This document shows positions 35,601 through 46,494 of a stretch of DNA of 64,000 nt, piece after piece. The translations under genes and the position numbers were made by a program. Each line of letters opens with the position of its first letter. Positions within the stretch are counted from its first letter, which is position 1. Location: NCBI GenBank assembly GCA_024663395.1, contig JANFAH010000057.1:306868-370867 (forward strand). Reading direction: 5' to 3'. Under the pieces are notes generated by a model. The model ran no database searches, had not been told where the DNA came from, and worked only from the letters and a program-made list of their open reading frames with translations. Source of the DNA: Pisolithus tinctorius (Eukaryota; Basidiomycota; Agaricomycetes; Boletales; Pisolithaceae).

Positions 35601-37614
35601 ACGTTCTTTTTCCTTCTCGCGCTCTTCTTCTTCACGCTGCCATCTTTGCCTTGCTTTCTCGGCAGATATATGCATAGCCGTCTTGTGCACAATCTCCACA
35701 TCTAATTCCACCACTTTAGGCAGAAATACCTCGGATGGTGCCGCTGCAGATGCAACGCCATCGGTCAATCCTTTGTTTTCCTGTGTATCCAGCGGTAAGG
35801 AAGATGAGGGTTGCAGGGGCGATTCTTGCAGATGTGCGAGAGGAACTCGGTAAGTATTGTTCGCCGGAACACCGATGTGAAACTCACTTGATGGACGTCG
35901 AGGTTGTAGTCCACTAGTACCGCGGACACCATCAATCCCTGGTCCGGATGGTAGATTTGTATCTCTTCCTCGTGGTCCGTTTTGGCCATAGTGAGATAAG
36001 GGCGCTGTTGAAGCACCAAGGCCGATTGATGGCAGATCTCGCGAACCATGCACCGGTCGCGGAACGCGATTGCTCTCTGCAGATTTTTGCAGAAGGTGTA
36101 TAGCGGGACCGTTCGGTACAGCATCACGACCGGGCGGTTCTAATCTACAGTCCCTCTTCGAACCGCCGTGAGGTCCGCTTAACCGACCCGGTGGATATAC
36201 GCTGTCATAGGGTTCCAATCGGTTGGACCGCTCATTGAACAAAACTCTGGGTCCCTCCAACGGTGAATGACTAAATTGCGATGACACGGGAGAATCTGAT
36301 GCTTGACGAGGTGACAGACTAGAGTAATCCTTCGGTTGGGTGGAGGGCGAGTGCCTCGAACGAGGCCAACTGCGATCAAAGTCGTCCGCAAATCTGTCTT
36401 CCCGGGTGCCAGTTTCACTCAGAGTCTGATTTATGACATCGGTGGAAGTGCCTTCCTTTTGGGTAACATGACTACTTGGGGGCCGTTCCGGCTCCGTTGG
36501 TATTACCTTGTACTGCCGGCCATCGCCAAATTCAATAACGTTGTCCAGGAAGTTATCATCATCCTCTTCCATCTATAGTGTACTTAGTAGATGTGAAAGG
36601 TAGGGGAGAAAACCAGTTTTACAAACCTCGTCCCAATGATGAGCATTCGGGTCAAGGTGGAGTCCCCTGAAGGCGTCCGCTTCTTGTGGAGCCGCTCCCT
36701 TGGATGGGAGCAACTCGTCAGATTTGTCGTCGTCAGCTCTTGCACTCCTTCCTAAGTGACCTTCAACACACTCTTTTCCAGGGCCAGAAAAGCCCAACTG
36801 ACCTTGAGCCACTTCTGCGGCAGTGGGGAAGTCAACGGCATTGTCAGTGAACGATACTCCAGAACTAGGTTTCGAATTTCGCCAAGCGGGTTTGGTGGGG
36901 AGGCCGTCCTTCTTTGTGAGCAAGGCTGTGGAAGACGCTGTGCTTCGGGGTTGTGGTTGAATGACTTTCCCCACGTGTGGAAGTTGGGGTGCAGGTGGAA
37001 CCGACACAGACGGTAGTGGCTGTTGGGCATTGGAGGGGGTGGGAGTCGTGGATGTAGCGGAAGGAGCAGCAGAAGAAGGGCGGGACCAGCTGGGGCCAGC
37101 AGTTGCAGACAGTTGGGGTGTAGAGGTGAGTTTGGCAGTCACGAGCCTTGAGTGGGAGCCAGAAGGCTGCACGATTGGTCGGGCTGCCCAAAAGAACCAT
37201 ATCAGGAAGGGCCAAGTGATCATAATGTGCACACATACGAGCGGGACTGCCGGACTTAACAATGCTTAAATGGCTGGACGCAGCAGAAGGCGCCGACGAG
37301 GTGGTAGAAGTCTTCTGAAGAAATTTCTTGTTGATATTTACTGCACTGAATTTCTTAGGGGGAAGATTGGGAAAAGCAGTGTGGGATGAAGAGTTTCCAG
37401 GAGGGGGTGATTGGTGCGAAGGTGGGGCAGAGACATCTGCAGTGAGGGACGGCGAAGGGGGACCTTTGACGGAGTGCGCTGGATCTGGGTGTGTGACAGG
37501 AGGTTGCATAGAGGTGTCCACGGGGGCATCTGCATTCCTGGAATCTCCTTTCGTGGGGCCATCCTTTGCACTGGATTCTGACGACCCTGTATCTGCTCTG
37601 TCGATACTGGCCAT
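32656..37614 (-). CDS. Large, mostly disordered fungal protein with a PAM2-like motif
   Basis: A 5 kb gene of about six exons from ATG at 37614 (MASIDRADTGSSESSAKDG). Short conserved-looking islands sit in long Ser/Pro/Thr-rich disorder: KKFSAVNINKKFLQKTS near the N-terminus, then RLVTAKLTS, then HHWDEMEEDDDNFLDNVIEF followed by GDGRQYKV. A charged coiled coil of about 45 residues is centred on RWQREEEEREKEKERARRKA. A central ordered block contains CVRWDILSWDPPVEEMN. Near the C-terminus SLLNPASASFGP resembles a PABP-binding PAM2 motif. The tail is Pro/Met-rich and ends PVYNHVPFSRPWC. I do not know a characterised homologue. An mRNA-related role is only suggested by the PAM2-like motif. Confidence 0.72.
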
Positions 37615-37921
37615 AAACACGCCCACTTCCTCACGGAGATGTTGCCTTTTGCACGCCAGGACGATTGCAATGCGAGCCGGAGAACAAACGATGTCAGTAC
37701 TGCAATACTGAGCCGAGACACGGCCAACAGCGAGCTCAAGCAACACACACTCACGTTTTGCAGAAAGCGACAAGTTTTGCGAGTGGTCTGTGCGACAATG
37801 TCTCCCTGCAGTAGCAAGGAATAAAGAAAGCTGTCGGCAGCAGGAAATCACCATTTTAGGCATTCATATGGGACCAAAAACCAGCGTGCAAATGCTAAAA
37901 TCGAATGCTAACAGTACTACG

Positions 37922-38730
37922 CTACATGTTCTCCAGCTCTGCCTCTCGCTTGTGGATACGACTCACTTCTGCGTCCAGCGCGACATTGGCCATCTCTATC
38001 TGCAGAATGCTGGACAGCAGCTCTGTCCATTTTATTTCCAGTGCTGTTAGCTGCGCGCCGTAGCTGGTCTACCAACACCAACAAACTCTGAGCACGCGGT
38101 GGAAAGAGAGGTGGCGCGTATTACCTGCGTGTTTTTGCGTTGTCTGTTCAGCTCGACCGTCTTCTCCTTTAGCTCTTCCAACGCTTTCTCGGCTTGTTTT
38201 GCTGCCTCCTCTAGGCGGTAGTTATGTATTCGCCACGCGTTAGCACCATACGACTGCAGCAGGGCGAGATTGGTGTGCCTGGAAGAGAATGTGTTTGACT
38301 AGGTTACGGGAAATCGAAAAGAGTGCAGCATGTACCGAATACGTTGATGCTCCAGCTGAGCGTGCGCATTGCGGAGCGCTGCTTGCCATTCCTCATCGGT
38401 GCCTGGTGACGTCGTGGGTGCAGGCAGTTGGTATCTGACGGTGTCAAGGGGTGGCAGAGGCTGGTGAGCCTCCACGCGTGCTAGCTCCGCAGCCAGCATC
38501 GGATTGTTCTACCATGCATCGTTGACACTCAAAGGATGGCAAGAGTGCTTAGTGCGTACCTTGAATAGGTCATAAGGTGGGGGAACCAGCGGATGCAGAC
38601 CTTGTGGTGGCTTTGGCTCTCGTGCCAGTTCCTGTTCCACCTTCTCCTTGAGAATGGGATACTGTTCGAGATCGTTGTCGTAGTACGGTAGCGAGTCGAG
38701 GACTGCTGACGATCTCTGAGTGCCATCCAT
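37922..38730 (-). CDS. Pre-mRNA-splicing factor SPF27 (BCAS2/Cwf7)
   Basis: Core subunit of the Prp19/NineTeen complex that activates the spliceosome. ATG at 38730 gives MDGTQRSSAVLDSLPYYDND, a typical SPF27 start, followed by EKVEQELAREPKPPQGLHPL. The middle has MLAAELARVEAHQPLPPLDT. The C-terminal half is a coiled coil: ALLQSYGANAWRIHNYRLEE, QAEKALEELKEKTVELNRQR, and a final exon ending REAELENM at 37922. Four exons. Length (about 215 residues) fits the family. Its start is only 83 bp from the divergent complex I gene. Confidence 0.88.
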
Positions 38731-38813
38731 GTTGTAAGTGAGCCGTCATCCGAATTCCGATCCGACACGCCATTCGCTTTGCCACCCTCGAGTCGTTGAC
38801 GACCATCTGAACG
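38731..38813. promoter_or_regulatory. Compact bidirectional promoter
   Basis: Only 83 bp separate the start codons of the divergent SPF27-like gene and the complex I 30 kDa subunit gene. Both promoters and 5' leaders must fit here or overlap the neighbouring coding region. Confidence 0.6.
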
Positions 38814-39859
38814 ATGCTCACAACGCTCGCACGTCCCTGCGTACGCCTGTCATCGTCGATTGGCACTGTCGGTCGACGCTGCATCCAGTCCTCTTCAGTG
38901 TCCAAGGGTAGGCGTATTGTCGTCGCACTGTCGAGTCTGGCTCACCCTCGCACAGCTTCCGCCTCCCCGTTCACCGAACCTACTTCTCCCAATCCCACCG
39001 CAACGAAATATGCACAGACCACCGAGTCCTTACACACCTACGGCTCCTATCTCACTCAGTGCCTTCCCAAGTTCATTCAACAGTTCTCCGTCTTGAAAGA
39101 CGAACTTGTTCTCCATGTTGCACCCTCGGCGATCATTCCTGTCTTGTCGTTCTTGCGGGATCATTCTCAGTGCCAGTTCAAGAGTGCCGTGGACATCACA
39201 GCCGTCGATTTTCCTGAGAGAGAAAAGCGCTTCGAGGTCGTGTACAACCTTCTGAGTGTCAAGCACGCAGGCAGAATTCGGGTTAAGACCTACGCTGCCG
39301 AGTCCGACGCAGTCCCAAGCTGTGTATCTGTCTTCCGTGGTGCAGACTGGTATGAGAGAGAGACTTGGGATATGTTTGGCGTGTTCTTCTCTGGTCATCC
39401 TGACCTGTGAGATTCTTGACTTGCTGGTTGACCTTCTTTATCTAACGTCCTCTCAATAGTCGACGTATACTTACCGACTACGGTTAGTCACATGCTCAAC
39501 CTCTCCATCCTTACTTATTTTCTTTTCCAGGCTTTGAAGGACATCCACTTAGAAAAGATTTCCCCCTGACGGTAGGTCATATGAAGCGAGCTCGCGTGTC
39601 ACGCCATGTTCACATTCCTCCAGGGCTACACAGAGGTTCGCTACGACGAAGAGCGGAAGCGCGTTGTATACGAACCGCTGCAGTTGACCCAGGCATTCCG
39701 GTTCGTTCATTCACCTGTGTCGACCTTCGCTTCGATAACTCTTCATCTAGCAACTTTGAGTCGCTCTCACCCTGGGAACAAGTAGGTGGGGGAACTGAAC
39801 CTATACGACCAGCAGAACTCAAACCTGTCCCACCTCCTGCGGACAGTCCTCGAGAGTAG
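38814..39859 (+). CDS. NADH:ubiquinone oxidoreductase 30 kDa subunit (NDUFS3/NUO-31)
   Basis: Peripheral-arm subunit of respiratory complex I on the matrix side. ATG at 38814 gives a basic presequence (MLTTLARPCVRLSSSIGTVG). A first intron at about 38909-38954 is in frame and would otherwise be read through. Then come LHTYGSYLTQCLPKF, KSAVDITAVDFPEREKRFEV and ADWYERETWDMFGVFFSGHP, the hallmark block. Next are [20 protein letters not shown] over two short introns and TEVRYDEERKRVVYEPL. The tail reads NFESLSPWEQVGGG. All signature segments of the family are intact. Confidence 0.94.
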
Positions 39860-39992
39860 CACTTTTGCAAATCAGTACATTCCCTGTTAGATGCCGTTCA
39901 GGCCGCACCATATAATACATCATCTCAGGGTTGTTGCAGTCATGCAGTTCCAACATACAATCGTCGTGCAGATATGCTCACGTGACCATTCC

Positions 39993-41359
39993 TCATTCTT
40001 TCTGCTGATCTTCTCTCTTCGCCCAGCCCATTCTCGCTACAATGTAGTCCTGGCCGAGGATTTCCACAGCGATCCTCAGGCACTCTGCAACGGAGTCTTC
40101 CACCCAGTCATACCGATCCCATAGCTCCAGCCAAGCGGTTGGTACTGCCTGAGTTACCGTAGTGTGCACGAGGTTATGGTCAGGGTCCGATAAGTGCAAA
40201 ACGAACTGCAAATAAGATGTCTTAGAGGTAGCGTCGTCGCTAATCTGGGGGAGCGTCAGCACGGTGTTGAAAGGTTGAATGCGCAGGTAGATGGTGGAAT
40301 AGGTGACAGGGTTTTCGGCTGATGACACCTTCCGCTCTAATTTGGAATTATCTTTGGTAAGTTGATCCAAATTTGCCTGATAACCTCGGGTTAGCAAACG
40401 ACGACGAGGAAAACGCAAGTACGCTACCTGGGCAAGTTTGAGAGCGGCTTCATAGCCTTCCACGGCGTTGATATCTCGCGAGTCTGAAGTATCCTTTGGC
40501 CGAGATTCGTTGCCCCTGTTGACTATCAGGTCGCCACCCTCCACTTGCTCCATGACCTAGAAGCATATCAGCAAGACGCTGATGCACGCCTACAATGCAT
40601 CACTTACTCTCGTTAACGCCTTGTACACAAGACCCTCTACACCATCATAGCCTTTCATGTCATGACTGAGCCATACTTGGATAACTTCGTGTTCGGAAAT
40701 GGGGGGAGCAACAGCATTTAAAATTTCGTTCAGAGTAGACAATCCCACTCTTTTGAAATCCTGACCTGTGCATCCAGTGAGTTTGCGAGTGCCTCGGCGT
40801 GAGCGTTCGACGTACCAAGTTTGTCCAACTGGGCATTCTTTGCATACTCAAGGACGCCTTCACTCCATTTGCTTACTTGGTCGTTCTTCGGTAAACTCTT
40901 CACCTGCTCGTCCACAACAGACCTCGCCTGCTGGTAAGCAGCGGATGCACTCGACCACACGCCTGACCATCCCCATCGACCAGAAGAACCAGAAGCGGTG
41001 GTATCTGGTGCCTCGGACTTGCTTGGCACTGATGGTCCGGGTGACGCCGACTCAGATTTACCAGACAACGAAGAAGACGAAGAGACGGGGTGGACACCAA
41101 CTTTGACACGTTCGGTGCTCTTGCGCAGTGAAGGTGTACCAGCACGAGAGATGGGACGCTCCGTTGGCGGAGCCGCTATTCGGGTGGGTTCTGAGGACTT
41201 TTGCGTGATCTCATCGATGAAAGCCAGCACGTCAGCAGGATCTCCGTCTTGCTGTGCCCCTTTGCTAGTAGGAGCGGCAACATTGGGAGGATTGAGGGAA
41301 TCGAGATCATCGAGAAACTGAAGAGCCTCCTCTTGTTTAGACTTCGCCTTTGAAACCAT
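39993..41359 (-). CDS. MTC1: Maintenance of telomere capping protein 1 (MTC1)-like
   Basis: ATG at 41359 gives MVSKAKSKQEEALQFLDDLD, the usual start of this fungal family. A Ser/Pro-rich linker follows, then SGRWGWSGVWSSASAAYQQA. DFKRVGLSTLNEILNAVAPP and VIQVWLSHDMKGYDGVEGLV begin the folded C-terminal domain, continued by YLQFVLHLSDPDHNL and WLELWDRYDWVEDSVAECLR. It ends ARMGWAKREDQQKE at 39993. Five or so exons. Yeast MTC1 was named from a genetic link to telomere capping and sits on COPI vesicles; the molecular function is not settled. A name-by-similarity call. Confidence 0.75.
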
Positions 41360-41572
41360 CCTGTATGACTATGGTCACTTGGGTAGGATGTCAGACTTGC
41401 CGCGTCGTGGTTACTCACGAGTACTGGCACCAGCGGGGCATTCAGCTGTAAGTGATTGTCGTCAACGCCATACCCGATTAGGAAATCCCTCCACCTTGCC
41501 ACCTTGCTTCCACAGAGCGGTTTACGCTGTTGCTGCTAAGTACCGAGACAATATCTGACATAACAAGGAAAA

Positions 41573-44500
41573 ATGCCGAGAAAGAAAAAGGCTGCAGAGG
41601 ATGAAGAGGATGAAGTTTACCACGTCGGTGAGTGTCGCGTGGCTATCGATCGTGAACCAATTCTAAGAGTAGTCTTGCAGAGGTTATCACGAAGGCTCGA
41701 GTTAGTGAGGAGGGGGGTTGGGTGCGTGTTGTTTCTACCGAGACGTATTGGCCAAATCTTACCTTTATAACCCATAGGAGTACCTCGTGAAGGTAATGCG
41801 TCGTTGTCATCGTTCACGAGTTGTCACTTACGATCGGTCAGTGGGCAGGATACGACTCGGACGCGGATAGGCGAGTATCCTGATATGCTCTAGGAAGTCA
41901 CTCTCACAACGTTTGGGCACTAGTTGGGAACCTGCAGAAAATGTCAAGCAATGTGATCGTCTACTCGGCAGTTTCTGGAGGCATGTCGGAATAGACGACG
42001 AAGACTATGCTATTGGGTATGAAGTGGCTGCGCGGGAGGAATGGATTAGTGAGCCATTTGTTGTTTCTTTAAGTCTTGATGTCCAACAATTTGTGCAGAC
42101 AAAGAAAAAAAGTACTTCGCGGACACATTCGTCAAACCCGCAGATACGAAAAAGACAGAAAAAGAGACTAGAAAGAAAGATGTCAGTGCCTCCATTCTCC
42201 ATTCCTCCGTTTACCACTCTCATAACCATGAATTACAGGATAAACGGAAGCCGCGGGTAACGGCCTCGAAGAGCGACTATAGTCATTCGGATAGTTCAGA
42301 CGATGTTCCTTTGTCCAAGGGCCCTCCCAAAAGACGAAGGGTCACTCATTCCAAGGTAAGTAATCTAATTCGCGGGTTTCTCTTACATGGAATGACTCGT
42401 CTGTCAGTCTAACCCCAACACGGATGCCGATAAGTCGCTCCATCCCCCACCAGTGCTGGGAAAACCAAGCGCCCTTTCGAGCAGCACGTCAAACGCGTTA
42501 AAATCGCTATCCTTCAAGAAAAGCAAACCACAAGTCCCTGCTATTCAAGCGAAGGATTACACGAAGTTAGCTAGTACAAGCGCAGCACCACCTCCGCTAC
42601 CCACCAGTGGGACTGACAAAGAAGATACGGCAGATGATTCGTTTAGTTCCCTCCCGGAGGACATACCAATGTGAGGCCTTTATTGGTTCTCCGCAGATAG
42701 TGTGTTGAGATGTTGTAGCTTTGAGCCAGCTACAGAACCTTCGGAGCAACTCATGGCAGAAGATTTCTTGAAAACAATTGACATTCCTGCGTAAGTGTGT
42801 TATGTGGTGTCATACTTCGTTCATGACAGAATGATCCCCAGTCTTAGTGCACCAATATTGTGAGTTGGGCGGTATCCCATGAAATGGATGCCTACTGATG
42901 CCATTCCAGGGAATCTGAGAGTACACCTGGCTCTGTCGTCATGCAGAAAATCACAGCCACCATAGCAGGCCCTCTGAGGATACCAAAGAAGTGGAAGTGG
43001 TCAGGAGATTTGTTCATCAGTACATCTGACAGGGTTGAGCTATTGTGCAACATCACCATCAAAAACCCCACAGGTTCTGGTGACAGCTCCTCTATCAGCA
43101 TGCTGATGTCACAGATGGACATGTTACAGATGTCCAAACTCTACCATGTCTCTGAACTTTGGCCACTGCTTCGAGCATGTAGCAAACCTCAATACTTTGC
43201 ACAACTTGAATCTACACAACCCCAAGATCAAGTGCTCATACAAGGTTTGATGCACCATATGACTCATCAGCAGCATGTAAGTTGTCCCCCTTACCCATGA
43301 TATTTTACTGACTTTTGGATGTGTAGGTAGCAATGATAGTCCTCTCCTTGGATCAAAATGAAGTTGCAGTACTTGTGGTATTTCCAGCTGCATTTGTCAC
43401 CATGATCAAGCTCTTGCAGGTTCCTGATGACCAGGTTGTTGAGGGATCACTGCAGGTTGTGCTTATACCCTTCTTAATTCCTCTGCCATTGCTGGTGAAG
43501 ATGGGGAATAGAGCCATTCAAGGCATCCAAACCCTGTCCCTACCACTTGGGAAGCTTCATTCCCTTCACAAGAAGCCCCTCATTTTCCAAGCAATTGTCT
43601 GCCTTGGGTTTCCTGCTAGTTTGCTGGAATTCTTGGACATCCCAAATAGAACCTATGCAGTTTGGTTTTCTTCCTCTGACTGTGGCCAGTCAACCTCTGG
43701 ATTGGAAACTACACTCCTCCAGCTTGTTCTGGGAGCTACAAAAAGCACACTGTCCAATGTGAAGGATGATGTTCGAGTGGTTTTCATCCACATTGGCTCT
43801 CTGTCAAGGATCCAAGCCTTGCCATCTGTTGTCACCAAGCTATCTGAATTCCCAGAAACCCAATTCTTCACATATGGAACTCACCCTAGTGTGGATAGTC
43901 AAAGGTGGGGTGTCCATGAGATTTTCCCATTGGGTAAGTTGGGAGTTCTGTTGATGAACCAATTATCTGAATGCCCCTATGCAGGTGGAGTTGTAAGCTT
44001 TACACCAGCTGTACTGGCTGAAGAACCAGTGCAATGCTACCAAATGATGCTCAAGATTTCTGAACATCCAATTTGGGATTGCTTTATCACTCCAAATGTG
44101 CTGGCTGCAAGCAACCTCCTTGCCATATCATGTAGCTCTTCAAGGTAGGTATACAAAATCTAAGCACATGAAACTTGCATTTTTAAATATATACACAGCA
44201 GTTCATTATACCTGGACCCCATTCTAGAGCTCATTGATTCTGGCCAAGTATCCCTGATCAGGTTCCCTGGTGGTGGTGGCAGCAGCCAGCTATGGCTACC
44301 ATTTGCTGTCAAGGAGCATGCTCTTGCAGGGAATGAGCTACTTGAGGCCTGTTCTGCAGGTTTCAGTGGTCAGATGGACATGCCAGACTTACCTGGACCT
44401 ATGCTCAGATCAGGGATTAATGATGAGCTTGTTCAGGATATGGCCAAAATTCAGCAACAACCTCTTGTTATGGATAATTACCGAAGATATGTAATTATAA

Positions 44501-44647
44501 AGGCATCATCGGAAACTGACATACCCTATGACAAGGATGGGGTGCGTACATCCCTCCCCTCCCCCGGATGACAACTGATGGTTGCTTTAGTTCGAGTGGC
44601 ATTCCCTTGGCTCGTTCACTTTCAAAGATAATTTCTTCGAGGATTAA
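41573..44647 (+). CDS. Chp1-like chromodomain protein with a SPOC-like domain
   Basis: ATG at 41573 gives MPRKKKAAEDEEDEVYHV. The chromodomain follows over several tiny exons: VEVITKARV, EYLVKWAGYDSDADSWEPAE, then CDRLLGSFWRHVG. Its aromatic cage (Tyr, Trp, Trp-Glu-Pro) is intact, so methyl-lysine binding is expected. A basic Ser-rich linker comes next. The C-terminal half starts LRIPKKWKWSGDLFISTSDR and, after an intron, continues VAMIVLSLDQNEVAVLVVFP, a layout like a SPOC beta-barrel. The protein ends FTFKDNFFED. The combination recalls Chp1 of the fission-yeast RITS silencing complex. About 800 residues, twelve or more introns, one of them GC-AG. The 3' half is almost free of CpG. SPOC assignment is by pattern only. 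Confidence 0.75.
41871..41930 (+). other. Predicted GC-AG intron in the chromodomain gene
   Basis: Begins GCGAGT right after GATAG and ends GGCACTAG. It joins DSDAD to SWEPAEN inside the chromodomain; no GT donor gives this conserved join. Confidence 0.7.
42939..44481. other. CpG desert inside the chromodomain gene
   Basis: Between CpGs at 42937 and 44482 I count just two CpG dinucleotides (43172 and 43774, both in TTCGAG) in 1,543 bp of roughly 45-50% GC. A single 60 bp stretch upstream in the same gene (42241-42300) has seven. TpG and CpA are correspondingly common, and all Arg codons in the segment are AGA or AGG apart from one CGA at 43774. Reading frames stay open. Confidence 0.9.
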
Positions 44648-45115
44648 GGACCTGTAAGACAATTGTAACTAATAGGGCACAGTCAAACCAACTTTGCCTA
44701 TATAGGCCAACTCCATACATCGTTACCAATCTTTAAATCTGTGAAAGACGGTGCGATCAGTTAGGTTGTGTCCGAACTCACTCAATTTGCATTCCACCCG
44801 ATGTCGTCATGGAAAGTTTTCACGAAGCCCCTCGACGTGTACCCACACCTGAAACCTGACAAGATACAAAGTGAGGGACGTGAAGAAAATCACGAAGCCA
44901 AAACAACCACCGCCGTCCAAGTGGTTATACATAGGTTATACATACGTGCAAACCTTCCTAATGCTTTCAAGGTTTGTTCTCCAGCGTCTCTGGAGGCACT
45001 GGCCTATAAGTACCGTTACAGGAACGCGGCGCTGTTCCTCGCGAATCTTGGTCTAAATCTCAGGGAGAGCCGACAGTTGTTGAAAGCTGTAAATCAAGCC
45101 GCTGCCCATAATATC

Positions 45116-45515
45116 CTAAGAAGAGGCGCAAAATATCTGGAAGACGGCCATGGCCATCCCACGGTTCAGGTCCTTGCCGCCTTCCCAGGTAGGATCCTGT
45201 AAAATTTCGATATATTCTTCGAGTATGGAATGTGGTTCAGCGCCGTTAACGATTGCAACTTTTTCCAAAGGATATGCGGCGTTGGTTGCACGTAATGTTG
45301 GTAGCGGACAAACATGCGTGGCACCGTGCATTTCCTTTCCTGTCTCGGTGCGCGTACATGTAGTCTGCTTGATTGATGTGAAACCAGGGATTGTAATCAA
45401 ACCAGTACTCATCTGGCGGATAATCGCCCCCAACGGTCTCTGCCTGATACAACGGCTGATGTCCGTCCGTCTGTCAGCCACGCCCAACTTCGTTGCGACG
45501 GGTCATTACGTGTCA
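45116..45515 (-). pseudogene. Possible broken or uncharacterised gene
   Basis: Two adjacent minus-strand frames both look protein-like. The 5' one, after an ATG and a 47 nt possible intron, reads GGDYPPDEYWFDYNPWFHIN then QADYMYAHRDRKG. The 3' one reads VNGAEPHSILEEYIEILQDP then TWEGGKDLNRGMAMAVFQIF and stops at 45116. No GT-AG pair of normal length joins them in frame, so either a frameshift or an unrecognised exon separates them. No family match. Treat as tentative. Confidence 0.3.
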
Positions 45516-45788
45516 ACATTCATCGGGTCAGGTCAACCTGTCAGAGAAGATCAACACGTTGAAACTGACTTAGCTAAATAGTCGAAAGAGAGAGTCCACG
45601 CTCCGTCTAGAAGAGGTCGGTTAATGTGCTAAACCAGGTACAGTGCGCACGTACCGTAGCCGCAAAACGTTAGGGGGTTAACGCGATGGTTGACTTGGGG
45701 TATCAAAGAGAGCGTAAAGAGCTGAAGACCTCAGCAGGCCGGCAGCCCACTCATCCACGTTCTCAATCGGCATCAAAAAGCCACATTA

Positions 45789-45925
45789 TGAACAAATTGT
45801 TCTCTCGCACCTTTGCCGCTTTTTCCCTTGCTTTGCTCGTCACCGTCAATGCACATCTCGAGGCTCGTGACCACGGAGACTATCCAGCGTTGCCAAAACC
45901 TCCAGATGATGAGCTTACCTGTTGA
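45789..45925 (+). CDS. Possible small secreted peptide
   Basis: A 45-codon ORF with a plausible signal peptide: basic start MNKLFSRT, hydrophobic FAAFSLALLVTV, and a cleavage-like NAHLEA. The predicted mature part is only about 24 residues, acidic and Pro-rich (YPALPKPPDDELTC). It has one Cys at the C-terminus and no repeat or CaaX box. The ORF might continue through an intron starting at 45923. Fungal small secreted proteins often look like this, but chance ORFs of this size are common. Confidence 0.3.
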
Positions 45926-46494
45926 TTTTTTTGGTGTCGCAATATTTGACGGTGACGACAATAATAGGCGAGCCAAAGCGTATAGTTGGTTCAGAAGTGC
46001 GGGTGGATGGTTGCCGGTGCCGCCACCCAAGGTCTAGTCGGCACAGACTGCGTGTTGCAAGAAAGTTTACTTGGTATATCCTCACCTCCGTTCGGGTCTG
46101 ACTAGGTTATTGGAAGTCAACATCAACGCTTAGACGTTACCCGTGAGGTTGCACCGGAAGATTGTTGTTGATAATAATAGCGAAGTTCCAACCGTCGTAT
46201 CTCCATACCGCGCCATGTGTAGTTGCTCTTGTTAATTCAACAACGCACTTCAACCCCCTCATTTCGTCTCTGTGTGATTTGTCTGTCTTGTGTGGGCGTT
46301 TTCGGGTTGACGTCAACACCTGTTGAATTGTGTATAATCGCAATTTTGCCATGCAGCTTGATAGTTTGGGCGGTTGTCCAAGTCGTCTACATGTGATTGC
46401 TGTGGCTCTCCACGGCAAAAAGTGCACCGGATCCGGCATTGATGCGACTGAAGTCTGAAGGAGAGCCAGTGACCTCTTCTACTGCCTCTGTACC

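Larger units (their letters stand above)
44648..46494. other. Gene-poor, probably decayed region
   Basis: Contains open but unassignable stretches. A plus-strand reading at 44768-45202 has blocks such as ALFLANLGLNLRESRQLL but no start codon. A minus-strand reading overlaps it. No family recognised apart from the two entries listed separately. It lies next to a clear pseudogene. Confidence 0.4.

Noticed and set aside
37328..37711. 127-codon plus-strand ORF
   Set aside because: Antisense to the Ser/Pro-rich first exon of the large disordered gene; low-complexity coding often leaves an open antisense frame.
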